From contig NZ_KE383846.1 in assembly GCF_000422465.1 (NCBI RefSeq), forward strand, positions 1-64,000: a stretch of 64,000 nucleotides of DNA, given 5' to 3'. Position 1 is the first letter of the stretch. Each line of letters begins with the position of its first letter. The position numbers and the translations under genes were made by a program. The notes below the pieces were generated by a model, which had not been told where the DNA came from, searched no databases, and was given only the letters and a program-made list of their open reading frames with translations. Source of the DNA: Paenibacillus harenae DSM 16969 (lineage in GTDB: Bacteria > Bacillota > Bacilli > Paenibacillales > Paenibacillaceae). Shown here one piece after another: positions 1 through 8,690 of the stretch.

Positions 1-340
1 TGATGCAATCCTTCACTCGGACCAAGGGGTGCACTACACCCATCCTGTGTTTCAACAGAAAGTAAAGAATGCGGGGTTCACACAATCCATGTCTCGCAAG
101 GGTAACTGCTGGGATAACGCACCCATGGAGTCCTTCTTTGGTCATATGAAAGATGAGTTAGATTATGAGGACTGCCAAACCATAGAAGAGCTTCGTCAAA
201 GAGTTAACGAATACATCCTAATGTACAACACATCTCGCTATCAATGGGGATTAAAAAAGATGACTCCTGACGAATACAGGAGCCATCTACTTTCAGCTTA
301 GCACTTTTTATTAAGTGTCCACAAACGGGGTTACAGTTCA
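1..340 (+). mobile_element. 3' end of an IS3-family insertion sequence (cut by the window edge)
   Basis: The window opens inside an IS3-family transposase. After its stop codon there are about 40 bases ending near TACAGTTCA (332-340), which I read as the right terminal inverted repeat. The left end lies outside the window, so the repeat pair and the target duplication cannot be checked. The exact right boundary is an inference. Confidence 0.65.
2..301 (+). CDS. IS3-family transposase (OrfB), C-terminal part
   Basis: This is the C-terminal 99 residues of a DDE integrase-type transposase. The first visible codons read DAILHSDQGVHYT, which contains the second catalytic aspartate in the typical HSDQG context. 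About 40 residues later comes SMSRKGNCWDNAPMESFF, which carries the third acidic residue, and the typical integrase tail with YNTSRYQWGLKKMTP follows. The frame is open to the window edge, so the gene starts upstream. A GTG at 29 is not the true start. Nothing in the visible part is broken, so the element could be intact. It has no link to the neighbouring genes beyond having inserted there. Confidence 0.9.
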   Translation, partial: DAILHSDQGVHYTHPVFQQKVKNAGFTQSMSRKGNCWDNAPMESFFGHMKDELDYEDCQTIEELRQRVNEYILMYNTSRYQWGLKKMTPDEYRSHLLSA

Positions 341-392
341 GGGGGTTACCCTGCGCAGCCGTTTTTTATACGTATATACGTTTAGTGATTTT

Positions 393-524
393 TTATTCGC
401 CCGGTTCTTGGTGCATCACAAAGTCATGCTCTAACTTCACGCCGTTCATCTTGACGGGAGGCTGCGGGTCAGGTTCATAAGCCCTCAACCGCATTGGTCG
501 AAAATAGGATGTGATGCTCGAAAG
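393..524 (-). pseudogene. Possible C-terminal remnant of an unidentified protein
   Basis: On the minus strand 43 codons are open between a TAA at 525-527 and a TAA at 393-395. The peptide contains YFRPMRLRAYEPDPQPPV and ends in HQEPGE, a soluble, proline-rich tail that looks more like real protein than noise. No start codon with a ribosome binding site is present, and the IS end lies only 53 bp away. I read it as the leftover of a gene disrupted here. I do not recognise the family, and it could be chance. Confidence 0.25.
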
Positions 525-576
525 TTACTGTACTAAATCCAGTATGGCCATAGAAGAGTATCTTCCGGCGAACCTC

Positions 577-1581
577 TTAGTCAATATTCGCGATATACCA
601 CCGGCCGCCTTTATCCTGAAGTAAATAGACGGTATTGCCAGACCTATGAACGATACCGTCCGATAAGTATTCAAACTCGGTTCCCACATCCGCTCTCTCG
701 GTATCTCTTGGATAGGAAATCGGGGCAGCGAGCCTGATAAACCGATATTGTCTATCCTGCTCCAGAAAGAAGTCCAAGTAATCGGCATCCGTCGTCTGCA
801 GCGTATCTCGGAACGCCGCTTTATCTTTGGCCGCTATCGCTTCGAGATTTTGCTTTACCAACCGATAAATTTCTGCTTCCTCTTCATTCTCTCCGTCAGG
901 GAACTCGATCTCCATGCCCGGCTTGAACGCAGCCGGGTCTGCCACATAGCGGAGCGATCTGGCGGAGGCGAGCAGGTCGGGCAGTGCAGTCGTTAGATCC
1001 TTCTCGGGATAGCGAAGCCGGATGGCCAATCTGCTGCCGTGGTCGGTCAGCACAAAGTAATCGGTATAGGTGTCGTCGACCTTATGCGTACCGGCATATT
1101 CGTTAAACTTGACCAGCGCCGAATTGATGTAGTTGGTCTCGGGCGGAACATCCCCGGCTTCCATAAGCGACAGATCCGCCCGCCGGTCTTCCGTCCCCCA
1201 CAAGATGCCTTCCTCCAACTTAACCTCCTTCATCGTTTCGAGAATATAGAACCCATAAGGCCGTGACGGGTCTTTCTTGAAAAAGGCCGGCGTATTCCCG
1301 CCTTCCAGACTGTCTATCTTGTCGCCCCCGTCATAGTAGGAGACGCTGCCCGAGAACAAGCTCTCCTTGCTTTCCTCTGGTATGGCTGCCGGATCTTCCG
1401 TAGGCGCCTCGGCTGCCGCCGACGGCGGCGGTGACGCATCGTTAGTGCCGCCGGTTCCTTCCGGATTTTGGACGGCATCAGGGGATATGCTATCCGGATT
1501 CTCTATCTGTCCGCAGCCGATTAAAGCGGCAAGAACCAGTGCGGCCGCACCGGCAGCGAGCCATCTTCGTCCTCTATGCAT
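577..1581 (-). CDS. Predicted lipoprotein of unknown function
   Basis: This 334-residue protein starts with a short basic N-terminus and a hydrophobic run ending in a lipobox (ALIGC, Cys about residue 23), so it should be lipid-anchored outside the membrane. A Pro/Ala/Glu-rich linker (about 30-75) follows, then a globular part. The last 110 residues (KQNLEAIAAKDKAAFRDTL onward, ending GGRWYIANID) have the look of an NTF2-like fold, which is an inference. The start ATG is preceded by GAGGTG at good spacing. It lies 75 bp downstream of the ABC-2 permease on the same strand and is probably the last gene of that operon. A role as accessory lipoprotein of the exporter is possible but unproven. Confidence 0.7.
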   Translation of the reverse strand: MHRGRRWLAAGAAALVLAALIGCGQIENPDSISPDAVQNPEGTGGTNDASPPPSAAAEAPTEDPAAIPEESKESLFSGSVSYYDGGDKIDSLEGGNTPAFFKKDPSRPYGFYILETMKEVKLEEGILWGTEDRRADLSLMEAGDVPPETNYINSALVKFNEYAGTHKVDDTYTDYFVLTDHGSRLAIRLRYPEKDLTTALPDLLASARSLRYVADPAAFKPGMEIEFPDGENEEEAEIYRLVKQNLEAIAAKDKAAFRDTLQTTDADYLDFFLEQDRQYRFIRLAAPISYPRDTERADVGTEFEYLSDGIVHRSGNTVYLLQDKGGRWYIANID

Positions 1582-1656
1582 TTCTCATCACCTCAAGTCC
1601 ATTGACGAGATAAATGCAAATAATGTTCCTGTAATTGGAAGGATTCATCCGATCTC

Positions 1657-2457
1657 TCACTTATTAACCCGCCAATTTACCATTTTGTTAATGAGCACAA
1701 TCGTAACGAGGCTGTAACCGAGCAGCACGACGCAATCCAGCATGACGCCGCGCGACCAGCCGGTCAAGAGCACGTTTCGCATCGCATCCGCGGCATAAGT
1801 AGTGGGGAAAATATAGGACAGCCACTGCAGCGGTGCGGGAAGCTGGTCAATCTCCACCATGACAGGCGAGAGAAAGGTGACGACCATCATAAGCGCTTGA
1901 ACCAGCATGTTGGTTAACTGATGGTTCGGCGACCAGAAGCCGATGTACACCCCGATTCCGACCACACTTGCGAGCGACAGAATAATGACCAGAGGAAGCC
2001 CCCACGAATAATGAAACTGAATCCCGTAGATCAGTTGTCCGATCATGCCAAGGATAACAAACGAAGGAATCGTATTGAGCAGACCCCTGAACAGATTGGC
2101 GAGCACGAAGTTGATTTTCGAAATCGGCAGTGAGGCGTAGTACGTAAAATGACCTTCATGTTTCTGCCAGGAAATTTCCTGCCCCATTCCGTTCATCCCC
2201 ATCACGATGACACCGAAGATCAGATTACCCGCGATAATGCGGATCATCATCTCTTCGCTCGGATTTTCTGCGAAAAACTTCATGAACAGAACTGTCGTCA
2301 GCGGAAACATCGTGGCCATCAGGATAACCCAGGCCCAGCTGTCTCTAACAATAGCGAATTGGATGCGAAACAGAATAGAGAGTTCCGTCCACAGCCTGCC
2401 CGGTCCCTTTAACGGAACCCCAAACGCCGCGTGATTCGTTCCGGTTGAAAGCTTCAT
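1657..2457 (-). CDS. ABC-2 type exporter permease
   Basis: This 266-residue integral membrane protein has about six hydrophobic segments (near residues 38-58, 72-95, 115-140, 145-172, 182-200 and 235-258), the length and layout of ABC-2 permeases. The N-terminal stretch before the first helix is cytoplasmic. Its ATG overlaps the stop of the upstream ATPase gene (ATGA at 2454-2457), so the two are translationally coupled and should form one transporter. The family exports drugs, lipids or polysaccharides. Nothing in the sequence names the substrate. Confidence 0.85.
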   Translation of the reverse strand: MKLSTGTNHAAFGVPLKGPGRLWTELSILFRIQFAIVRDSWAWVILMATMFPLTTVLFMKFFAENPSEEMMIRIIAGNLIFGVIVMGMNGMGQEISWQKHEGHFTYYASLPISKINFVLANLFRGLLNTIPSFVILGMIGQLIYGIQFHYSWGLPLVIILSLASVVGIGVYIGFWSPNHQLTNMLVQALMMVVTFLSPVMVEIDQLPAPLQWLSYIFPTTYAADAMRNVLLTGWSRGVMLDCVVLLGYSLVTIVLINKMVNWRVNK

Positions 2458-3407
2458 ACCAGGGCCGCCTCCTTCCGGACCTGCTCGTCGATATGGAAAT
2501 ACACGTCCTCCAGACTCGGCGGTTTCACGGCGTACTCTTCGATCGGCAGCTCCGGGTGGCGAATAATATGATCCAGCATCCGGCTTGCCTCCTGCTTCTC
2601 GACAAGAAGAACCAGCCGGTTCTCCCCGTTATCCTGCATGCTCCCCCAGTAGGCCAAAGCCGCCATGACTTCCTCTTTCCGCCCGAACTCGGTACTCAGT
2701 TCGAATTTCAAACGCTGGTCGACCTTCTGCTTCAACCTCGAAACCGCATCGATGTCAAGCAGGCGCCCGTGGTTGATGACGGCGACGCGATGAACGACCT
2801 GCTCGGCTTCGAGCACATTGTGCGTGACCAGGATGACGGTCGTCCCCTGACGGTTGCGCTCCTTGATCAAATTCCAGACCAGGCGGCGGTTCTTCGGGTC
2901 GAGCTCATTGGTGGGCTCATCGAAAATCATCACCGGGGAGTGTCCGATCAGCACCGTGCCGATGCCGACCATTCGCTTCTGTCCGCCTGACAAATGCTTA
3001 AGCTGCTTATTGCGTAACTCCGTCATCCCGAACTGCTCGAGCAGCTCCTCCGCTTCCCGATCGGCGGCGGACTTCGTCATGCCTCTCAGCCTCCCAGTAA
3101 ACGCAAGCGCTTCATAAGTTTTCAGCGCCGACAGAACATGGGGCTCTTGTGAATAGTACGCGACAAGGCTAGCCACTTTTCTCGTCTGCTTGGACACGTC
3201 CTCCCCGGCGAACAGAATGCGTCCTTCCGTCGGCTTCAGATGACCGACCATCTGCTTGATCAATGTGGATTTTCCCGCGCCGTTCGGGCCGAGCACACCA
3301 AGAATCTCTCCTTCCGGAATATCGAAGGTGATGTCTTCGTTCGCCTTGACCTTGCCTTTCTTGTACAACTTGCTGACATCCCGAACCTCATAAACCATCC
3401 GTTCCAT
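2454..3407 (-). CDS. ABC transporter ATP-binding protein
   Basis: This ATPase of about 317 residues drives the permease encoded just downstream. It has a Walker A GPNGAGKST, Q-loop, an LSGGQKRMVGIG signature, Walker B VMIFDEPTNELDP and the switch histidine in VTHNVLEAE. A C-terminal extension of about 90 residues follows, as in drug and bacteriocin exporters. I start it at the ATG at 3407 (MERMVYEVRDVSKLY), which has GGGAGG upstream. The longer open frame to 3503 adds 32 residues without family resemblance. It is the first gene of an operon with the permease and lipoprotein. Confidence 0.9.
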   Translation of the reverse strand: MERMVYEVRDVSKLYKKGKVKANEDITFDIPEGEILGVLGPNGAGKSTLIKQMVGHLKPTEGRILFAGEDVSKQTRKVASLVAYYSQEPHVLSALKTYEALAFTGRLRGMTKSAADREAEELLEQFGMTELRNKQLKHLSGGQKRMVGIGTVLIGHSPVMIFDEPTNELDPKNRRLVWNLIKERNRQGTTVILVTHNVLEAEQVVHRVAVINHGRLLDIDAVSRLKQKVDQRLKFELSTEFGRKEEVMAALAYWGSMQDNGENRLVLLVEKQEASRMLDHIIRHPELPIEEYAVKPPSLEDVYFHIDEQVRKEAALV

Positions 3408-3707
3408 GAACAACGCCTCCCGTACGTTTTCATCTTCATTCGAAAACCTCATACCGTTAAGGATATACGGAATCGTCAGTCCGTTGGAGCGTCCGCAGAC
3501 CAAATCCCTTCACCATCCCGAGCCGTATTTTGCTCTCTGTCTGAAGACCGATTGCTCTCCGGTTCCGGAAAGAGGAATAATTTACACCTGGGTTCTGTAG
3601 GTGGATGTGTAGAATGCACGCAACTTTAAACGATTGCAAACGTCTAAGTAATTTAATGCGGAACATTTTCATCACAACTAGAATCGTAGGGGAAGGGGAG
3701 TTCCAGA

Positions 3708-4478
3708 ATGCAAAAGCAAACGATGAAAGGCTTTGTCTTAGGTTTTTCAACAGCATTATTGTTCGGATGTGCATCACTTACCGCAGGAGCGGCAAGTGGA
3801 GCGTTTAAGGATATTAAAGCGGGAGCTTGGTACGAAAGCGCGGTCCTTTGGGCTCAAGAAAAAGGAATTGTTAACGGTTATCCGGACGGTACATTCAAAC
3901 CGAATGGCAACGTCACGCGCGCCGAATTATCAGGAGTGGTACAAAACTTAGCCAAAGAAGGCTATATCGATACGGGAATTCCTTTAGAAGCGACCGAAGG
4001 TTATGGGAAACCTACAGTTACTTACGAAAAGTTTAAGGCTATCCGTATCGGAGAAACAACGCTTAAAGACCTGGAAAAGCTGTATGGTCAGAAACTGAAC
4101 TATGATCTTTATGCCGATACATTCGAAATAATTGCAAATCATGCAGCGGATCCAAGTATTTTTGTGCGAGTAAACCTGGATCAAGTGGTAACGAGTAGAT
4201 TTTTTTTAGGCGATGATGATCTCAAGAGCATCCGATATCCTCAAGTAACGGAACAGAACTATAACAAGTTAGAAAATAATATGAGCTATGAATTTGTTAG
4301 TGCCATACTTGGCGGAGAGGGTATTCTTGTCTTTGACAGTTTAAATGAGCAAATTTATAACTGGTACGGTACGGGGGATACTTACGCACATCTGGTTTTT
4401 ACTAAGGCCGGGAAAGGATTGTCCTTAACGCTTGACGGCGGGAAGGAGGGAAGAAGCATGTTTGATGCTTTATCATAA
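3708..4478 (+). CDS. Secreted protein with one S-layer homology (SLH) domain
   Basis: This 256-residue protein has an N-terminal hydrophobic signal (about 5-27) with an Ala-rich cleavage region (TAGAAS). One SLH repeat follows (about 30-80), with FKDIKAGAWYESAVLWAQEK, the GIVNGYPDGTFKPNG core and NVTRAELSGVV. SLH domains bind pyruvylated secondary cell-wall polymers, usually in threes, so one copy gives weak anchoring at best. LLFGC inside the signal resembles a lipobox but has no good match further on. The remaining 170 residues match nothing I recognise. The ATG has GGGGAG upstream. The 204 bp upstream hold its promoter; I see no other gene there. Confidence 0.8.
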   Translation: MQKQTMKGFVLGFSTALLFGCASLTAGAASGAFKDIKAGAWYESAVLWAQEKGIVNGYPDGTFKPNGNVTRAELSGVVQNLAKEGYIDTGIPLEATEGYGKPTVTYEKFKAIRIGETTLKDLEKLYGQKLNYDLYADTFEIIANHAADPSIFVRVNLDQVVTSRFFLGDDDLKSIRYPQVTEQNYNKLENNMSYEFVSAILGGEGILVFDSLNEQIYNWYGTGDTYAHLVFTKAGKGLSLTLDGGKEGRSMFDALS

Positions 4479-4490
4479 AGCATCAAACAT
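4458..4490 (+). repeat. 33-bp perfect palindrome over the SLH gene stop codon
   Basis: ATGTTTGATGCTTTAT and its exact reverse complement flank a single C at 4474. The palindrome covers the last six codons, the stop and 12 bp beyond. There is no T-run after it, so it is not a standard intrinsic terminator. It may act as an mRNA 3' stabiliser, a cruciform or a protein site. Confidence 0.6.
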
Positions 4491-4585
4491 AGGCTCAATT
4501 TCATAAGCAATGCTTGACTGCTAGCCCGACATCCGAGCCGGTTGTACTCGATGAGTAAACCGGCCTTATAGCGGATGCGATTAAA

Positions 4586-5395
4586 TTATCCTTTGATGCT
4601 CACGTCTTTTGATGCAAGGGCTTGTCGACCCTTCACCAGCTTTAAAGTCGCTACGATCAAAAAGCTGATAATCACAAGCAGCAGCCATGAGCTCACCTTG
4701 CCAAAATGGACGATCCGCCACGATACAGACTGATCCGGGTATTCCCAGGCTCCGAAGAAAGTAGCGACGTTTTCCGCTATCCAGATAAAGAATCCGATCA
4801 GAACGAATGAAAGCGCAAGCGGCATCCGATAGCGAAAATGCCCGACCTCAAAGGTAACCCATGTTCGCCAAAATACGAGCAGCACCAAGGCCGACAGCCA
4901 CCAGCGGATGTCGATCCAATAATGGTGGGTAAAGTAATTCAGGTAGATGGAAGCGGCAAGCGGGGTAACCAGCCAGAGTGGAGGCCAACGAACAAGGTCG
5001 ACCTTCATGCGCCGCCAGGCCTGACACAGATAGCTGGCCACGCTGGCATACATAAATCCGCTGTAAAGGGGGACTCCGTTGATCTTCGTCCAGCCTTCCT
5101 CCGGGTACGACCAGGACCCCATGCGCACCTTAAACAATTCCAGAGCCAAGCCGATCAGGTGGAAGACGGTGATCACCTTCAGCTCATCGCGTGTTTCAAG
5201 TCCGGAGCGCAGCATCCATATCTGCATGGTCAGGCAAATGATCAGCAGCCAGTCGTAACGGGGCAGCCAGGGAAGGGGGATGAGCTGTGTCAGAGCCAGC
5301 GAGGCAAAGATGACCACGGGAAATACGCAGGACAACGCTTGCTGCCAGCCGAATCGCACCAGCTGCTGCAGCGCATGCCATAAGCTTCTTTGCAT
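4586..5395 (-). CDS. DUF817 family integral membrane protein
   Basis: This protein of about 269 residues is built almost entirely from hydrophobic helices (about eight). It has the conserved DUF817 features: ELFKVRMGSWSYPEEG, VPLYSGFMYASVASYLCQAWRR and, near the end, FGAWEYPDQ. The family includes Bacillus YoaT and has no established biochemical role. I start it at the ATG at 5395 (MQRSLWHAL), preceded by GGGGGAGG; the open frame runs 16 codons further without support. It begins 35 bp after the ABC permease stop on the same strand, so it is probably co-transcribed with that exporter. Confidence 0.8.
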   Translation of the reverse strand: MQRSLWHALQQLVRFGWQQALSCVFPVVIFASLALTQLIPLPWLPRYDWLLIICLTMQIWMLRSGLETRDELKVITVFHLIGLALELFKVRMGSWSYPEEGWTKINGVPLYSGFMYASVASYLCQAWRRMKVDLVRWPPLWLVTPLAASIYLNYFTHHYWIDIRWWLSALVLLVFWRTWVTFEVGHFRYRMPLALSFVLIGFFIWIAENVATFFGAWEYPDQSVSWRIVHFGKVSSWLLLVIISFLIVATLKLVKGRQALASKDVSIKG

Positions 5396-5429
5396 AAAAT
5401 CCTCCCCCTTCCCAAACAATTCCCTGGGG

Positions 5430-6374
5430 TCACGCAGCAACATCCCTCTTCGTAAATACGAGCCAAGACACTAGATTAAACAAGATAAAGTAAGCGCTCA
5501 GCACAACAGCCGAAAATGTGAGGGTCATCCCTTCCTGATAGGGGCGGCCAGTTAGATACTGGGTCAGATCGAGATTGGAGAACAGAATGAATTTACTCCA
5601 CTCGTAAGCTTGCAAGACCTCCGAGACGATGGTTCCCGCAAACAAAGCAAAAATGGAAAAGCCAATCGCCATCGCACTGCTTCGGAAAGCGGAAGAAATC
5701 ATAAAGGCCATGGTGACGAACATAATCGTGGAAACCCCGTTGAACAAATACGTTTTCCAGAGGGTGGCGACCATATTCCGCTCTACGATCTCCCCTTCGG
5801 TATTGACCATTACCAAAGGCAGGTCTATATTCCCGAAACGATAGATCAGCCCATTAAACAAAATCGACACGATGAATAGAATAAGCAGCAGCAAAATGCC
5901 AAACATCAGCATGGAAATATATTTGGATACAAGGATCTTGAGCCTGCTTGCCGGCCGGATGAGCAGCAGCTTGATCGTACCGCCCGAGAATTCGCCAGCC
6001 AGGCTGTCCCCCGCTACTATAACCGTAAACAACGTTATGAGAATCGTCAGTCCGGCCGTACCGTTGATCGCATCCCACATCGTGCCTTCTTCCGGGCGAA
6101 TATCATGTTCCAGATGATAATCAAGAATAGCAACGCGCTGCTCGTTATACGAACGGTTTTCCTCATTCAACTTCGGATCATTCAAAATTTCCGATCGCTG
6201 CTGCTTCTCCTCGATCACGACATTCCGCCATTCGTCTCCTTCCGTACGCTTGTCGTTATGGTACCAGTCCATGATGCTAAGGAAAAGAACTATGGCCACC
6301 ATAAACCCCAGCATAGCCCACGTTCGCGGACGCCGATACAGCTTCATATTCTCATTGAGGATCAAACTACCCAT
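5430..6374 (-). CDS. ABC-2 type exporter permease (BcrB/NatB-like layout)
   Basis: This protein of about 314 residues has one N-terminal helix (about 18-38), then a 95-residue charged external loop with helical character, then five C-terminal helices ending in SWLVFTKRDVA. This arrangement is typical of ABC_2_3/ABC-2 family subunits of peptide-antibiotic and sodium exporters. I prefer the ATG at 6374 (MGSLILNENMK), which overlaps the end of the ATPase gene by 8 bp and is translationally coupled to it. The substrate is not evident. DUF817 follows downstream. Confidence 0.85.
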   Translation of the reverse strand: MGSLILNENMKLYRRPRTWAMLGFMVAIVLFLSIMDWYHNDKRTEGDEWRNVVIEEKQQRSEILNDPKLNEENRSYNEQRVAILDYHLEHDIRPEEGTMWDAINGTAGLTILITLFTVIVAGDSLAGEFSGGTIKLLLIRPASRLKILVSKYISMLMFGILLLLILFIVSILFNGLIYRFGNIDLPLVMVNTEGEIVERNMVATLWKTYLFNGVSTIMFVTMAFMISSAFRSSAMAIGFSIFALFAGTIVSEVLQAYEWSKFILFSNLDLTQYLTGRPYQEGMTLTFSAVVLSAYFILFNLVSWLVFTKRDVAA

Positions 6375-7299
6375 TCTGCCCACCGCCTGTCATCTCTAAG
6401 AATCGATCTTCCAATGATTGGCGCTGCGGCTGTGCCTTGTAGATACGGATGTTTAATCGCATCAGATCCGCCAGAATCTCCGGTATGTGCTCCCGCTCCG
6501 CCACGAGCTCCAGACCATCCGGAACGGCCTTCGCCTCTCTTACTTTATCCATGTCGCATAAAGCCCCGAGTGCTTGTTCCGCAGGCGAGGCATCGATGAT
6601 ATACGTTTGCACCTGTTCGGTCGCAGAGCTCATGAACTCTTGGATTCCCTTTACATCCACCAGCTTGCCTTGTTGAAGGATAGCGACCCGATCACACATC
6701 AACTCCATCTCGGATAATAAATGACTGGAGACAATTACGGTAATCCCCTCCGTGCGGGTCAATAAGCGCAAATAATCCCGAAGCTCTCGAATGCCCGCCG
6801 GATCCAACCCATTGGTCGGTTCGTCCAGGATGAGCAGTGACGGACGGTGCAGCAGCGCCTGCGCTACGCCTAATCGCTGACGCATCCCTAAAGAGTACTT
6901 CTTCACCTTGTCATGGATCCGTTTATCCAGCTTAACGAGGCTGATCACCTCATCGATTCGTTCCTTGTTCACGCCCGGCACCATCCGCGCATAATGAACA
7001 AGGTTGTGATAGCCGCTCAAATACTTATACATTTCCGGGTTTTCTACGATGGCACCGACATGGCGGATCGCTTGCTCGAACCCGCTCTTAATATTTTCTC
7101 CCTTTATGATAATCTCACCTTGGGTAATTGACATTAAGCCGACCATCATGCGGATGGTGGTTGTCTTGCCAGCCCCGTTAGGCCCCAAAAATCCGAAGAT
7201 TTCCCCCTGCGGAACATCGAACGTAAGATTATCTATGATCGTGGAACGGCCGATTCGTTTCGTCACATGACGCAAGCTGACAATAGGTTCATGGCTCAT
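6367..7299 (-). CDS. ABC transporter ATP-binding protein (BcrA-like)
   Basis: This ATPase of about 310 residues has Walker A GPNGAGKTT, the signature YSLGMRQRLGVAQAL, Walker B LLILDEPTNGLDP and switch His in SSHLLSEME. The C-terminal 90 residues after the nucleotide-binding domain match the accessory domain of bacitracin-type exporters. I choose the ATG at 7299 (MSHEPIVSLRHVTK) with GAGG upstream, 8 codons inside the longest frame. It is first in an operon with the overlapping permease and DUF817. The XRE/DUF2975 pair sits 45 bp further upstream on the same strand and may share the transcript. Confidence 0.9.
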   Translation of the reverse strand: MSHEPIVSLRHVTKRIGRSTIIDNLTFDVPQGEIFGFLGPNGAGKTTTIRMMVGLMSITQGEIIIKGENIKSGFEQAIRHVGAIVENPEMYKYLSGYHNLVHYARMVPGVNKERIDEVISLVKLDKRIHDKVKKYSLGMRQRLGVAQALLHRPSLLILDEPTNGLDPAGIRELRDYLRLLTRTEGITVIVSSHLLSEMELMCDRVAILQQGKLVDVKGIQEFMSSATEQVQTYIIDASPAEQALGALCDMDKVREAKAVPDGLELVAEREHIPEILADLMRLNIRIYKAQPQRQSLEDRFLEMTGGGQNG

Positions 7300-7343
7300 G
7301 ATAAACCTCGCTTTTCTACACAATGTTAAATTCCCCTGCTTTA

Positions 7344-7565
7344 TTACCCTTGAGTGTCTTCGTCACTTTTGTATTCCAGAATATCTCCAGGCTGACATTC
7401 TAAAGCCTTACAAATTGCCTCTAAAGTGGATAATCGAACCGCTTTTGCCTTTCCGTTTTTCAATATGGAAAGATTGGCCATCGTTATTCCAACCCTCTGC
7501 GTAAGTTCTGTAACGCTCATTTTTCTTTTAGCCAGCATCACGTCAATATTGATTATAATCGCCAT
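7344..7565 (-). CDS. Small XRE-family transcriptional regulator (YozG-like)
   Basis: This protein of about 73 residues is just a Cro/C1-type helix-turn-helix: an N-terminal helix with MLAKRKMSVTELTQRVGIT, then the recognition helix in MANLSILKNGKAKAVRLSTL, and an acidic tail. It should bind DNA as a dimer. I start it at ATG 7565, with GAGGTG nine bases upstream; a GTG three codons earlier overlaps that site. It follows the DUF2975 gene by 10 bp. XRE/DUF2975 pairs are a common Firmicutes module in which the small regulator probably controls its own operon. Confidence 0.85.
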   Translation of the reverse strand: MAIIINIDVMLAKRKMSVTELTQRVGITMANLSILKNGKAKAVRLSTLEAICKALECQPGDILEYKSDEDTQG

Positions 7566-7575
7566 GTTATTCACC

Positions 7576-8055
7576 TCAGACCGTTAAGTCATTTTCTTCT
7601 TTTATATCTATGGCATTTTTTAATAGCTTCTGAAGAACAGCGGCAAAGACAGCAATCACCATGCAACCAAAAATAATGGCCATCCCGATCAGTATAATAC
7701 CCGGGGCATCGTCTACCTCTGCCATAAGATATATGAGCGGCATAAATGCCACATATAAGGCACCGATGGCGATGGCGCAGTTTTTGATATTCTTTAAAGA
7801 CTTTACAGATAATTCCGAAAACGACTGGTTCTTGTCAATATAGCTTAAAAGTTTTAAGGTCTGGTACAATGCAACGAAAAATACAATCGCTGTTACATAT
7901 AACCCGATTAAAAAGGGATATTGCAAAAAATCTAATTTCGGATTTAATTCCGCAAAAAATTCAGCTATTTCAGGCAACGCAAATACACACAAAGCAAGGA
8001 CAGGAAGCCCCATAAGAACAACAACGAACTTTAAAAAGAGTGTTTCTCGTTTCAT
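7576..8055 (-). CDS. DUF2975 family membrane protein
   Basis: This 159-residue protein has four predicted membrane helices: about 8-30, 44-66, 90-112 and 120-145. The family motif KNQSFSELSVKSLKNIK lies between the second and third, and the tail is charged. The ATG at 8055 has GAGGTG six bases upstream. The family has no known biochemical activity and is nearly always paired with a YozG-type XRE regulator, as here. An AT-rich region with a likely promoter and operator lies directly upstream (see 8099-8158). Confidence 0.8.
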   Translation of the reverse strand: MKRETLFLKFVVVLMGLPVLALCVFALPEIAEFFAELNPKLDFLQYPFLIGLYVTAIVFFVALYQTLKLLSYIDKNQSFSELSVKSLKNIKNCAIAIGALYVAFMPLIYLMAEVDDAPGIILIGMAIIFGCMVIAVFAAVLQKLLKNAIDIKEENDLTV

Positions 8056-8098
8056 AAAAAGCACCTCACTTATTTATTTACAATTAGAATTTAACACA

Positions 8099-8158
8099 AA
8101 ATTTATCGTTTTGCAATATATTTTGATTGATATACAATTTATCATTATTGTTTTGTAC
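8099..8158 (-). promoter_or_regulatory. AT-rich control region of the DUF2975/XRE pair, nearly duplicated at 25161
   Basis: Sixty bases upstream of the DUF2975 gene align without gaps to 25161-25220 at about 49 of 60 positions by eye. The shared core reads CAATATATTTTGATTG, flanked by TCGTTTTGCAA-like stretches that form weak inverted repeats. Because the downstream genes differ at the two places, conservation points to a regulator-binding region, most simply for the XRE protein encoded at 7344-7565. Binding is an inference. Confidence 0.45.
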
Positions 8159-8226
8159 TTCCCTTCATTTTGCGTAAAAATAAAGAGCATTTCTCATTAC
8201 AAAGAAATGCTCTTGCCAGCACACTT

Positions 8227-8455
8227 GAATTTGTTCTCATCCGCCAATGTAACGCGATTGTTCGGATTCGGCAGTACTTCACCGACCAACGTAACACTGC
8301 CGTAATGATTGTAATCGAAGAGCGCTTGTCTAAACCGCTCGCCCCATACCGGGCCGCCCTACGCTTTGGAAACGCCGTTTGCGAATTCAACCGGCCTTGC
8401 CCCATGGGAATGAAGCGTATAGCCGCTCAGAAAGTCATGTTTCGTCCGATCTTAA
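8227..8455 (-). pseudogene. Decayed fragment of a GMC-family oxidoreductase
   Basis: Read on the minus strand from 8436, the frame gives DFLSGYTLHSHGARPVEF, then an in-frame TAG at 8359-8361, then GGPVWGERFRQALFDYNHYG, and VTLVGEVLPNPNNRVTLADE. This is the C-terminal substrate/FAD-binding region of glucose-methanol-choline oxidoreductases. About eight codons upstream the frame slips (IGRN is in another frame), and after ADENK the similarity stops. Only about 75 codons survive, so this is a dead relic. The rest of 8065-8690 holds AT-rich control DNA and the cellulase promoter. Confidence 0.6.
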
Positions 8456-8628
8456 ATGATAGCCTTTTCATTTTTTTATATGATTTTTGCAACAATTTAT
8501 GGGGTAATTACTATGCATTTATAATTGTATAATCATTACGCACCGCAGATATTCATACTCCAGTCCCCAGGTAGAAATTCCAAGAGACGGTAGGAAAGAA
8601 AGGGGGAATGAATCAAGTCGTTTTCGAA

Positions 8629-8642
8629 TGGAAGCGCTTACG
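8629..8642 (+). promoter_or_regulatory. cre-like site upstream of the GH5 gene
   Basis: TGGAAGCGCTTACG matches the CcpA consensus TGWAANCGNTNWCA at all but two fixed positions (third and last). It lies 49 bp upstream of the glucanase start, where carbon catabolite repression would be expected. The match is moderate. Confidence 0.4.
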
Positions 8643-8690
8643 TTTTTATTCATGCACAATGAAGTAAAATAAGAAACGGAGGTTTGTGAC

